From assembly GCA_016584305.1 (NCBI GenBank), contig JACEEZ010021752.1, positions 141,997 to 205,996 on the forward strand: DNA of 64,000 bases, written 5' to 3'. Every line of letters begins with the position of its first letter. The first letter of the stretch is position 1. This DNA comes from Chionoecetes opilio (lineage: Eukaryota > Arthropoda > Malacostraca > Decapoda > Majidae). Shown here piece after piece: positions 1-11,100 of this stretch. Under the pieces are notes generated by a model. The model had not been told where the DNA came from, did not search any database, and saw nothing but the letters and a program-made list of their open reading frames with translations. Position numbers and translations under genes: made by a program.

Positions 1-242
1 GGCTCACCCCTCTTTTTATTTTATTCCCTTACTGGCTTCTTTATAGGGACTGGCAACTAATCGGGCTTTGTGTTACCCATTTTTGTTGTGCCCTTGGCCA
101 GTTCCTTGTGATGAAAAAAAAAAAAAAAAAAAATGTATTGGGATTTCGGCGATTCCATAAGAGTAACTCTCAAAACAACGGCAAAATGAGTTATCCGGCA
201 TGTGCTCCCCCCCGAGGGTGCCGGATAAACGAGGTTTTCCTG
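1..242. mobile_element. Tigger/pogo-like nonautonomous element, truncated by window edge
   Basis: The right end reads CGAGGTTTTCCTG followed by TA, matching the complete copy at 1266-1721. It contains the same A-rich tract and the 'gtgccggataaacg' subterminal block. The left end lies outside the window. Ends of the form CAG...CTG with a TA target duplication are typical of the pogo/Tigger branch of Tc1/mariner. No transposase is visible. Confidence 0.75.
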
Positions 243-250
243 TACTAATA

Positions 251-418
251 TTAGTCCTCCTCGTCACTGTCCTCCAGCTCCCACCGACCCTTGAGGAGGT
301 TCATGTTACCCTTGAGGAACACCAGCTTCTCGAAGTTCTTGGCCGTCAGACTCGATCGCTTCGGCCTCATGACGTCTGAGCCCATGCTGAACATGAGCCC
401 ATGCTCTTTTCTGCAGTG
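251..418 (-). pseudogene. hAT transposase C-terminal remnant
   Basis: Read on the minus strand, this stretch encodes a peptide containing RSSLTAKNFEKLVFLKGNM and ending in an acidic SDEED tail and a stop at 251-253. This resembles the C-terminal dimerisation region of hAT transposases, where an R-S-x-L-x-x-x-N-x-x-x-L-(V/L)-F-L pattern recurs. Only about 55 residues remain; the catalytic core and the BED finger are absent. It abuts a Tigger-like element at its 3' end. It is an inactive fragment. Recognition is by motif only. Confidence 0.5.
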
Positions 419-469
419 TTTTTTAAATAAAAAGTGAACTTAAATTTAAATACTATATTTGACGTATCT

Positions 470-690
470 TTTAATTTTTTGATTTTATGTCATTTGAGTT
501 TCTCGGCAAAGTTTTTCTGCTAAGTTTGCACATTTGCGGACTTATAAAATATCGAGAGCGCAAACTCCAAAAGTGCAAATTTTCGGCGTTTTGTGCAAAG
601 CGCAAATATTTTATATGGAGCGCAAATTGCGCTTTTGCGCTTTCGTGCATTTGCGTTTTCGTTTGCGCTCCGCCCAGCTCTGGTGATAGG
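470..690. repeat. Subterminal repeat region rich in GCAAAT/GCGCAAA motifs, possibly hAT end
   Basis: Dense direct and inverted copies of GCGCAAA/TTTGCGC lie between 525 and 680 and end near 'gcccagctctg'. A related GCAAATCCGCAAA cluster occurs at 58325-58465 beside 'agaagtgggca'. Clusters of short subterminal repeats next to a CAGnnnTGGGC-like end suit a hAT terminus, and a hAT transposase remnant lies at 251-418. Open frames here are not supported as genes. Confidence 0.35.
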
Positions 691-699
691 ACAGAACCC

Positions 700-1265
700 T
701 GAGTAACACATCTGTCGAGTGTAGGGAATCGATGGAATGTCCTTGCGGAAACCATTCGAACCACATGGAGACAACTACTTAAGTAACTGCTTATTCTGGT
801 GCACCGTGCCACACAACAATGGGGATCATAAAAGAACTGCTGCCAATAGTGTTCATATAATTCACAAATTAGACATATACATTCACAGCGTCAACTCTTT
901 CACATCCTTTGTAACGACCAACCATTACCACACCCTTGTATCAGCAACCCAACACTTGTTTCTCGTGCTTAACACCAACTCTACTTTTCTTGTTTGGTGT
1001 TGTTGAACACGAGAACTAGTAATTACTCCTTGTGAAGTTGGCACCCCACGTTCCACTTGCGAGAAGCCACACTCTGGCGTCTGACTTGGGCTCATAGCTA
1101 GCACTCTGCACACCACGGCCTGTTACCCTCGCTTCACAACAACTCCTGTAATACATTTACCCAACACTCGTGTAAATGCATGAAGTGCAATGTATAATCC
1201 TCTTGATATCACTCAACAACAATTCCTTAAAATGAACACCAATGACACAACCCATTAAATATATA
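700..1265. other. Intergenic, nothing recognised
   Basis: Ordinary mixed-composition sequence with no coding signal, RNA gene or recognised repeat. The short open frames (737-1006 plus, 925-1116 minus) have no recognisable motifs. Confidence 0.5.
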
Positions 1266-1721
1266 CAGGAGAACCTCATTTAACCGGCATTCAAAACAAC
1301 GGCAGCCTCAAAACAACGGCACTAATCGACCCAGGCTTATTTTTTTTTTTTTATTATTATTTTTTTTTTTCGCTGATAAACTCTGGAACTCTCTTCCTGT
1401 TTCTATTTTTCCACTTTCCTATGACTTACATCTTTTCAAAAGAAGAGTAACAAGACACCTCCCGAACTAAATTGGCTCACCCCTCTTTTTTTATTTTATT
1501 CTCTGACTATCTTCTTTATAGGGACTGGCAACTAAGCGGGCTTTGTGTTACCCATTTTTGTTGTGCCCTTGGCCGGTTCCTTGCGATGGGGGGAAAAAAA
1601 AAAAAAAAAAAAAAAAAGGGATTTTGGGTGATTCCATAAGAGTAACTCTCAAAACAATGGCAAAATGAGTTATCCGGCATGCGCTCCCCCCCGAGGGTGC
1701 CGGATAAACGAGGTTTTCCTG
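1266..1721. mobile_element. Tigger/pogo-like nonautonomous element, complete
   Basis: Begins CAGGAGAACCTCATTTAACC and ends CGAGGTTTTCCTG, flanked by TA on both sides (1264-1265, 1722-1723). It carries internal T-rich and A-rich tracts. Another complete copy is at 55148-55566 and a truncated copy is at 1-242. The 456 bp length and lack of a transposase make it a deletion derivative mobilised in trans. Confidence 0.8.
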
Positions 1722-1723
1722 TA

Positions 1724-2141
1724 GTATTAATCAAACACTTTCCATACACACTGAACAGACAAGTATAGACTTCTAATCCCTCCATACAAATGTTCACCGG
1801 TAGGTACATCTAGTTCCAGAAACATATTATAAACAAACACTTGTTGACACTACGTAAATAAACAAGTACGTACACAAATAAACTAACATACCTTTAGTCA
1901 TACAGGCGAAACACCTGGGTTTCGGACGAGAAAAATCACCTTACTTTTTCCGTTTTCTCGTCCTTGAGTAGACACATCTATTCCCGAGAGCCACGCTGTC
2001 TCACACCTGAGTTACTGCACGACTGACTACCCTGCCTATCCAGTGCCTTGACTAAAACTCCGTCACAGCTTCACCAGCCACTTCAAACCATTTAACTATC
2101 ACCTCGAATCTTTACTTGTGCAGAGTTCGAGCTTGACAGTA
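1724..2141. other. Intergenic, nothing recognised
   Basis: No coding signal or repeat is identified between the two flanking Tigger-like elements. Confidence 0.5.
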
Positions 2142-2909
2142 CAGGGAGGTCCCGAAGATACGAGCAGTTAGGTTCAACCTGGCATACTCGTAAAGCGAAA
2201 TCTTGTATAACGAAACACATAACTAATGGTAAAATATAGGTTTGGTTCCAGGACCATCAATAAAAAAAAAAAAAAAAAAAAGTTTTTCAAGCTAAAATAA
2301 ACTATAGCAAACACAACAAACACACAGCGTCTATATTACCCACACTGTACTACCTATTCTGTAGAAAAAGCATTCTGAAAGAGAAAATAGCACACAAAAT
2401 AACATAACTGCACATTAATTAAACATAAAACATGCATAACAAGCAAAAAAGACGTTGTAATGTAGGGGACCCTGCGTGATACAAGAGAGGTAGTGTAGCG
2501 GTCCCAAGGTTGGGGCCGCACACCTGGCTAATTACCCCTAAGGATTAGGCCGCGCCATATGCTTAATTACCCTTCAGGTCATGCCTTGCTAGGGGTGACC
2601 TGACTGCGGTCCCAAGGTTGGAGCCTCACACCTGGCTAATTACCACTAAATGTCAGGCCGCGCCATATGCTTAATTACCCTTCAGTTCATGGCTTGCTAG
2701 GGGTGACCTGACTGGGGTCAACCAAATCCCCCTTTGTCCAGACTGGGAGTGGTAGGGCGAGTATTTTGAACTTGATAATTTTACTCACCCCAGTTTGAAT
2801 GTCGTAGCATTGGATTTTCGATCTCGTATATTGAAAATAGACCCTAATTTACACATCTCGTATCATCGGATTCTCGTATATCGAATGCTCGTATAACGGG
2901 ACCTCCCTG
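2142..2909. mobile_element. Tigger-like element, 'GGGAGGTCCCG' family, complete
   Basis: Starts CAGGGAGGTCCCGAAG and ends CGGGACCTCCCTG with TA on each side (2140-2141, 2910-2911). Clean copies are at 46717-47377 and 60711-61484; degraded copies are at 18975-19679 and 24864-25713. The internal sequence includes an A-rich tract and a tandemly repeated block that begins 'ggtcccaaggttgg', present about twice here (2500-2715) and once at 46717-47377. No transposase is visible. Confidence 0.85.
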
Positions 2910-2921
2910 TATTGATAGATA

Positions 2922-3180
2922 CAGCCAAATTCCCAACATACGACCTCCAAACATCCGATTTGTCCAAACAACCGACTTTTTTCACCACCACATTGTGTCT
3001 TGTTTTGGCCATTTATTTTACTTCGTTTTTTGTAGTTTTTAAAACAGATTTTGGCCCTTTAATGCAGATTTTAGCTAACCCATGGTGGGCCTTCAAAGCT
3101 GATCTTTTAGTTTCCCATTTTTCCCCTTCTTTTAAAGTTTACTTGAAACCAAATCCCCTATCAAATTATGATTAAATTGG
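2922..3180. mobile_element. Tigger-like MITE end, 'CAGCCAAATTCCCAACAT' family, degraded
   Basis: Starts with CAGCCAAATTCCCAACAT directly after TA (2920-2921), 10 bp beyond the preceding Tigger element. It matches the inverted intact copy at 32918-33241, including the block coding for a spurious frame around 'ttttggccatttatttt'. The far end is lost in degraded sequence. Confidence 0.65.
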
Positions 3181-4800
3181 TCCCCCCCAGGTGGATAAAA
3201 ACTTGCGAATATGATGACAGGGAAGAAAATTTCCTCACAGAAAAGAAAAGTTAAAAAATAAGGTTTTGGGGAAAACCTTAAAATGAAGGTCAGGAAAAAG
3301 GAAAAAAACCAATTTGAGGATTTAAATTAAGATTTGTCCCGAAAATTTTTGATAAAGGCAACCCCCTTTCACCAAAAACCCTAAAGGTAAATAAAGATTT
3401 CGTTTGGGAAATAAAAACCCCTTGAGCCCTCTACGGAAAAGATAAAAAAATTTGGGGAGAGATGATGCTTAGTCTTCTTTTTAAGTTGATTCAAAAATTT
3501 TGAAACAGAATAAAGTTAAGGTAGTTTGAAGATTAGAGTTATTCGGGAATTTTTGGAAGGGAAACAACTTTTAGCAAGAAAAAGGGGGATAATAAAAAAC
3601 CGGAAAATTAAAGGGAAAAAACAAAAGACAGGAGCAAGGGGGGGGCCCCAATAACCTTCCGAACTAAAGAAGGGCAAAAAAATAATTACAAGGATTTTAC
3701 AGTTAAAGGAGGTGAGGAAAAAAACAGTTTAACCCGGGGGGGTTTTTTAGAAAGGTTTATAAATTACTTTAAAAAATAAAGACACCCGGGACCTTTGGGG
3801 TCATAGGAGGGAAGTGAAAATAAATTTTTTAGAGAGTTATTGCTAAAATTAGGAAACAGAAAATTGATTCCCAAAGATTTTGAATTTTCCTATGAAAAAA
3901 GGTTTTTGGGGATTTGATACGAATTTGGCCTTTTAACCCAAAATTAAAGGCGGTTTAAAGGGATTGGATTTTTGTGGTCCGGACAATATTTTGTAAATTG
4001 TTTTTCGTAATTTAAATGAAAAAACTTTTTAAAAACCCAGATGGGGAAATCAACGTTAAAAGTTATTAAAAACCCTTTACGGGGTTTTGCCATTGGAAAA
4101 AGGAAGTGATAAAGAATAAAACCAGTTTTAAAGTTCTAGTAGGAACGGTTTGGAAAAAAAGGGGGTTTGAGTTTCTTAAAGGAATTCCAGAATCAGGGTT
4201 TCCTTGGGAAAACTATAAAGGGGGGGTTACAGAAAAAGGGGGAAAATGAGGAAGGGGAAAGGCTTTATGGTGGGTTAAAGGGGAGGTGTGTTTTTTTGGG
4301 GAAGGAGACATAAATTGGACTGGGACAGGGGGGGGGTAAGGAAAAAGTTTCTTGAAGGCAAAACTTTAGCTTTATAGCAAAAAAGGTGGGGGGGCCCCGG
4401 AAAATTTATTAGGGAAGGGGGGGGGGTGTAGGAGTGAGGCGGGGGGAAAGGCATGGAGGAGAGGAAGGAAAAAAAGGGCTTTTTTGGTTTTATTTTTTAA
4501 GGACGAAAAAAAATGAAGATATAAAAAAATTTAAAGTTGTTGGTTAAAAGGACGAAAAAGGGAATAATTTGGGGTTAGAAAAAAGTAGTAAAGGAACACG
4601 ATCAGAACTAAGAACACGCCCACACAGTACCGTGGCAAACCAAGGTCCCAGACAAAAACCAAAATCAAAACAACTTTGTTTTAAAACACAGTAAGTGAAA
4701 ATACAGGTCCCCACCGCACATAACAAACTTTTCCCGGGGTAAACAACTTTATAGTAATGACGTGCCCTCCCTTTCACTTTCATGCACTAGTAATGACCAG
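3181..4800. other. Degraded-looking AT-rich sequence, no gene
   Basis: Runs of A, T and G of 4-9 bases dominate, with patterns such as ggggttttttag. No open frame carries a recognisable protein. The texture is that of low-quality consensus. Confidence 0.5.
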
Positions 4801-4812
4801 CATTCCTCTCAT

Positions 4813-4852
<40 letters not shown>
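4813..4852. repeat. Poly-T tract
   Basis: About 40 consecutive T bases, perhaps the poly-A tail of a minus-strand retrotransposed sequence. No parent element is identified. Confidence 0.7.
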
Positions 4853-4854
4853 CC

Positions 4855-6600
4855 CCTTTCTGGTAATTGGCGATTTAGAATCTGCTCACTCCTCCAGGGG
4901 GGGGGCGGTTTTGCGACCTGGGTGTTCAGTATTTTTCTCTTTGTTTGGAGAGCCCTTGGTGCGGACCCTTGGCCCTCTGCCCTTCCCCCCTTTGGGTTGT
5001 CCTAGGCACGGCCGCTGCCTTTTTTGCCTTCTCGGGAAACAGCGCTTTCTTGACTCACCGGGCTCACCCGCGTCGGGAGCCCCCTGCGGTGCCGCGGCCC
5101 CGGGCCTCGCCCTTGCGGGGGGGGCTGCACGCTAGTAAAAGCGTCGCTCCACCGTGGCGCGGCGCCCTGCGTCACTTCTCTTCTCTGCACTCACCGGGAA
5201 GCAGCGTGTCGTCACCGTCTCGGGCAGGGTGGTCTCCTTCTTTTGCTCCTTTTTCATCCCAGACTCTTCGTCTGAATTTCCTCCCGTGCCGTCCCCGTCG
5301 CCTGTGTCCGGCTTCCAGCGTGCAGGCGAGGCGGCTCTGCCCTCCTGCCCCGCAGGGTAAATTGACTCCTCGGGGGCAGGGGCCCTCCTCCTGCTATTCC
5401 TATCTTCGGCCCTGCTTCTGCTTTCTTTTTTTTCAATTTTTGCCTGGGTCTTCTGGCCTGCCTCCCCTTGGCCCGCTGCTGCTTCCCCGCTCCGCCTGCG
5501 TGAGAGGACCTTCCTCTTGGTGGTGTCGAGGCGGTCCATGATTTTGTCGCCCCGCTTGGAGAAAAGGATTTTGCGCCCCCCTTTGTCGCAGACGAAGCCC
5601 ACCTCGCCGGCCTTCATGTGGCGGGTCTTGCTCAGGTTTGATCCCAGCGTGTACACCAAACCACGTTCCCACCTTTTCCCCTTTTGGCGCTGTTGGCCTT
5701 GCCAGCGTGCCGCGTCTTCAAAAGGACCGGGCAGTCGCGCAGGGCCGGCCCGGGGCCCACTGGAGGTACACGTGGGCCGAGGGCAATGTCCCATGGAAGA
5801 AGACGGGGGTCCGTGGCCTGCCCCAGGAGGTGGTCTTTTTAAATCTTGTCGAGCCCATGAGGGGGTGGCTGGCGGGTCCACCATTCGCTGGGGGAAAGGT
5901 GATGCAGCCCGCGTGGCCGGCACAGCTCGGGCCGGGGGGGGGCGGGGCAGCGTCCTTTTTGGGCTCTCTTCTGTGCCTTGCCTCCTGGTTCTTGACTGGG
6001 GGTGCGGGCTTGGCAACTCCCTGTAGACACTCCTCGGAATCTGAATCTTTGGCGACATTGTCGTCGAGGTCAACCCCGGGGCGGCAAAATTTCAGTTGTT
6101 TTCCCGGGAAACCTGCTCTGCCACCCAGGCTCCTGCACACCACCCTCTCCTTCCCCCCCGCTCCTTGTCAACCCCCTTACCCCACCCCGACTCAGAAATC
6201 TGCCCTCCCCCGCAACCTTCTCTGTCTCCGTTTTTTTTCTGCCTCCAATATTTCCCCTCGACCCCTCTCCCCTGCTGCTCCCCCTGCTCTCCTGTTCCTC
6301 CTCGCACTTCTGTTTCCCCTCTTCTTCACCAGCTGTTCCGGGGCTTGGTCCAGGGGGGCCAGTGTGGCCCCGGGCACTCCCCCAAAACGGGGCCCTTAAC
6401 CCGCCGCTCTGTCGGCGCCCCGGGAGGATGACGTGCCACTTCTTCCTTTTAACTTCAAAGGGAGGCGCGCACGAAGGCACAGCCCCGCCTTGGGGGTCTT
6501 GGGGGCCCCGGGTCCTGATGGCGGGTGGGGTTTGCGTTTCCTTGATATCCTCTTCTGCCCATCACCCTGATTTTATATACAGATGAGGTGCACGCAAAAC
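4855..6600 (-). other. GC-rich island with fragmentary coding-like sequence, unidentified
   Basis: GC content rises sharply compared with both flanks. On the minus strand, two overlapping frames are the most protein-like. 5718-6143 contains HPLMGSTRFKKTTSWG, FFHGTLPSAHVYLQWAPG and an acidic DSDSEE patch. 5132-6073 continues with YTLGSNLSKTRHMKAGEVGF, then GRKILFSKRGDKIMDRLD, and a basic, low-complexity tail. The two read as one protein broken by a frame change near 5718-5745. I do not recognise the family. The composition could mean a CpG-rich host gene, a horizontally acquired or endogenised segment, or a GC-rich repeat. Homopolymer errors probably break the frame. Confidence 0.3.
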
Positions 6601-6699
6601 AGGGGGGAAAAAAAAAATTTTAAACAAAAAAAAGGGGGGGGGGGAGGGGGAAACAGCCTTTGGGTTTTAAAAAAAAAGAATTTTAGGTTTTTCTTCCAA

Positions 6700-8100
6700 C
6701 TCCAACTGCTCTAATCCTACCTTTCCTTTCCCTTTCCCCCCACCCCCCCCAAACCCCCCTTTTTCTTCTTTTTCTTTTCTTCTTTTTCTTCTTTCTTCTT
6801 CTTTTTTTTTCTTTTTCTTCTCTCTCCCCCTTTCCTCCTTCTCCTGCTCTCCCCCTCCCCTTTCCCCCCTCCCCCCCCTCCTTCCCCCTCCCCCTTTCCC
6901 GCTTCCCCCGTTCCCCCCCTGCCCCCTTCTCCTGCTCCTCCCTGCCCCTCCTCCTTTCCCTCCGCCCCTTCCCGCTCTCCCTTTTCCCGCTCTCCCCCTC
7001 CTCTTCCTCCCCCTGCCCCCCCTCCCCTCCCTTTCCCCCCCGCCCCCCTTTTCCCCCTTCTTCCTTTTCCTCCTCCCCCTCCCTTTTCCTCCCCCTGCTT
7101 CCCCCCCTTTTCCCCCCCTCCTTCCCCCTTCCCCCTTCTCCTTTTCCCTCCTCCTCCCGTCTCTCCCCCCCCTTCCCCTTTTTCCCCTCCTTTCCCGTCC
7201 TTCTCCTGCTCCTCCTTCTCCTGCTCCTCCTTCTCCGCCTTCTCCTTGTCCTTTCCCCCGCTCCCCTTTCCCCCTCCCCCTTTTCCCCTCTCCTCCCCTT
7301 TTCTCCCCCCTCCTTTTCCCCCTTTCCCCCCCTTTTTCCCCCCCCTCTCCTCCTTTCCTGCTCCTCCTTCTGGTCGTCCTCTCCTGCTCCCCCTTCTCCT
7401 CTCCTCCCTTCCTTTTCCCCTCCTCTCCTTTTCCCTTTTCCCCTTTTTTCCCCCCCTTTTTTCCCCCTCCTGCTCCTCCTTCTTCTCCCCTTTTGTTTCC
7501 CCCCGCCCCTCCCTGGTTCCCCCTTGCCCCCCTTTTTTCCCCCCTTCTTTTCCCCCCCCCTTTTCCCTCCTTTTTTCCCCCCCTTTTTGCCCCCCCCTCC
7601 CCTCCCCCTTTCCCCTTTTCCCCCTCTTTTTTTCCCCTTCCCCCCCTCCTTTTTTTTCCCCCCCCCCCCCCTTCCCCCTTCTCCCCCCCCCGTCGTCCTC
7701 CCCCTTTTTCCCCTTTTTCCTTTTCCCCGCCCCCCTTTTTTTTTCCCCCCCGTTCCCCCCCCCGTTTTCCCCTTCCCGGCCCTTTTCTCCCCCTTTTCCG
7801 CCCCCCCCTTTTCCCCCCCCTTTTTTCCCCCTTGCCCCCCCTTTTTTTCCTGTTTCCCGTTCCCCCCCTTTGCTTTTTTTCCCCCTTTGCCCCCCTTTCC
7901 CCGCCCCCCTTTCCCCTTTTGTTCTCCTTTGTTTTTCCCCCCCTTTTTCCTTTCCCGCTTTCCCCCTTTTTTCCCCCTTTTTTTCCCCCTTTTCTCCCCC
8001 TTTTTTTCTTTCCCCCCTTTTTTTCTTTCCTCCCTGGGTTTTTTTTTTTTTTCCCCCCCCTTTTTTTTTTCCCTTTCCCCCCCCCCCCCCTTTTTTTTCC
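6700..8100. repeat. Polypyrimidine (C/T) low-complexity tract
   Basis: About 1.4 kb is almost entirely C and T on the + strand, with residual CCTGCTCCTCCTTCT-type repeats near 7200-7390. This suggests a (CTCCTN)n microsatellite whose homopolymers were inflated. Long open frames on both strands (for example 6683-8350 minus, Gly/Lys/Arg-rich) follow only from the missing T/A-rich stop codons and are not genes. Confidence 0.85.
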
Positions 8101-8109
8101 TGCTTTTGT

Positions 8110-11100
8110 TCGGTTTTTGATAAGGGCAGAAATAAAAGGGGTTTTTTGGCACAGAAATGTAACTTGAAATTTTTGGGGAAAAATTTTTTAATCCCCCCTT
8201 TGGTTTAAAATTCCCCCTATTTGGGGGGGCCCCCCCCCGCCCCCCCGGCCCCGTTGGAGTCCAAAAAATAAAGTTTCCAAGATCAAAAAAGAAACCGGGG
8301 CCGGGGGGACCATCATTAACCCCCCCGAACCTTACCCCTTTTGTAAACAAAGTCTTAACGTGAAATACCTAACGCCCCCCCGGGGAAAATCCAACCAAAA
8401 TTCCCAAAACCGGCTTAAATTTTACAAAAAATGCCCAAAAATTTAAAAATACAATTATTCAACGTTTTCCAAAGCCAATATCAGTATAAATTGGGCAAAA
8501 AAAAATTTTTTTCAAAAGCCTTCCAGGTATAAGAACTAAAATTTTTTAAAAGGGGAGGTTATTCTTTAATTAAAAAAAATTTCCAAGAATCAAAAATAAA
8601 AAAGAAAAAACTCCAAACCCAAAATTTAAAATAAGGAAATTCAAAAGGGAAAAAATTTTAAAAAGGGGGAAAACCCCAAAAAAAAAAATTTTAAAATAAA
8701 AGAAAATTTTTTAATTTTACCAATCAATAAAAGGAAAAAAATTCGGGAAAAAACGTTTTGGGGGGGGGGAAAAGGATTTTAAAAACAGGGGTTTTTGGGC
8801 CAAAAGATAAAATTATAATTTAGTTTTATCCCAAATTTATTGGTTTTTTTGGTTTTAAGGGGAATTTTGGAAAAGGGGTAAAGGGTAATAACGGGTTTAA
8901 AGTAACTCCGAAAATTTTTATTTTAAAAATTTTTAAAAAAATTTTCCTCAATTTAAATCCTCTAAAAGGAATAAGCCAAAACTTGATTTTTTTAATTCTT
9001 TTAAAAAATTTCCCAAAAAAAATTTTGAAAAAAAAACCCCCCTTTTAAAAAAAAATTTAAAAAATTTAAAGCGCCGGGTAAAATTTTTAAAGAAAAAAAA
9101 GACTGCGATTTAGAGAATTTAAAAGGGTCAAAGCCTAAAACTAAAATAAGTTAAAAAAGGGAAAGGAAAAAAAATTTCAAGGTCCTCAAAGGGTTTTTAA
9201 AATTTTTGAATAAAAAGCAAAAAAGTTTGGGGCCCAAAAAAAATAAAAAGGAAATGAAAAAAGGGGGGGCTTTTTTAAATTTTTTTCGGTTTTAAAAGAA
9301 AAACCCCTTCCCGAAAGTAAAAATTAAAGGGATTAAAAAAGGGAAAAGGGAAAAAAAGGAAAAAAGGTAAATTACCCCAAAAACCGGGGGGGGAAAAAAA
9401 ATTCGCCCAACCTGAATGCCAGAAATTTTTTTTTAAAATTAAAAATTTTTAAAATCGCTGGGGAAAAAAACCTTAAAAGGGAATAGTTTACCTTTAAAAA
9501 AGGGGGGGGCCCCCAAATTTTTTGGGAAATCTAAGTTGATTTTAAACTTTTTTAAAAAGCGGGGGAAATTTTTTTCTTTTCCTTCTTAAAAACCCCCAAA
9601 TTTTTAAAAGAGAAAAACAACCACTGGATTTTTTTTTTTTAAAATTAAAGGACCGCAAATTTGGTGTTAACCTTGATTTTCGGGGCCTTGAACTTCCCAA
9701 AGGTGTTTCCCCTAAAGGGCCTTTGGGGCTTTTTTAATGATTGGGATTGGCTTTAAAAATAAACCGGGGGAAAAAATTTTCACTGATTGTTAATTCCAGT
9801 TCCTGGGCCTTTTTGGGTTTTTTTCAAATAAAAACTTCCCCATTTTTCAAAATCGAAAATTGATACCCTTCAAACCCCCCCTTTTTTTAAAAAAAAAAAA
9901 TTTTTAAGGGTAAAAAAATTTTTTAAAAATTTTAAAAATCATAAGGCAACGTAAAAAATTCTATCAAAACAAAAATTTTTAAAGATCACAAAAAAATTTT
10001 TTGCTCTCTTGTCTGAAACCCCCGGTTGCCAGGGCCTTAAAAGGAATTTATGTTTCAAAAACTCCCCCTAAAAAAACCAAAGAATACCAATTTCCTCCTT
10101 TTGGCCCCTTAAAAATTTTTAAATTCCCCCTTTTTTTAAAATAAAAATTGGAATCTCAAAAAAAAACCAACTTCCTTCCCGCAATTTTTTAAATAAAAGG
10201 GAAACAAAGTTTTTCCAAAATGTGTCCTGGGGTTATAAAACCCTTTTTTTTCCCCCAAAATTTTGGCATTGGCCCCCGGTTTCAAATTTTTTAAAAAAAA
10301 ATTTAAAATAAAACCAAACCCCAAAAATCCTTAAAAAAATTTTAAAGGGCGTTTGATTAAAATTAACCCAAATGTTTCGGGGAAAACAAAATTTTCCGCT
10401 TCCCACGTAAAATAAGGGTTTTTTATCAACGATTTACCCCGGAGAATTGGTTATGGGTTTTTGTTAGATTTTTATTTTCCTATCATTTTGCACTATGAAA
10501 CTTCCATGTTCCATCCTCTTTTGGGACATGGTAAACATTTTCCAAATGTTTTTTTTACCAAATAAATTGATAGTTTTAGTATGTAAATTCAGCAAAAAAA
10601 ACCCCGCTTGGACCAATAGGGCTCCTGGGGTCGGGTTTTTTCCCATGTAATCCTATGTAAACCTTCTCCCGCTCATTCCTTTTCCCTGTAATCGGACTGC
10701 GGACTTGTATCTAAAAAATCCAAATTTCATATACACCAAAATTTGGCGGTAAGATATACGTACACTCATCCCCGTACAACGGGGGGTTCGTACAACTGAT
10801 CCTCCCTAAAAACATGGGTTTTTATACAACTGATCCTTGTACAAAACGGTGGGTGTTAGCAACCCCTTCTCCGCACAACACTATTTTGTATTTTACACAT
10901 GATCTGCCGATCTTAAAAGAGGGAAGGGGGCCCCCCAAATTTGCCGCCCTTCCCTTTGCAAAAATGCCCCCCCCGTGCTGCGCTGCCCACCCCAACACCC
11001 CCAACCTTTTTTTAAAAGGGGGGAATTCCCTTTCCCCCCGGGTTTTCAAAAAAACCAACCTCAAAAAAATACCCCTTAAACCTGTTACCAAAAATTTTTA
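8110..11100. other. Very AT-rich, homopolymer-laden sequence, no gene
   Basis: AAAATTTT-like and GGGGCCCC-like runs dominate, and no frame exceeds about 100 codons with recognisable content. A short cleaner patch near 10660-10920 repeats 'acaactgatcc' and 'gtacaac' blocks, perhaps subterminal repeats of another Tigger-like element. Confidence 0.45.

Noticed and set aside
6683..8350. Open frame of 555 codons rich in Gly, Lys and Arg
   Set aside because: Complement of a polypyrimidine tract where stop codons cannot occur.
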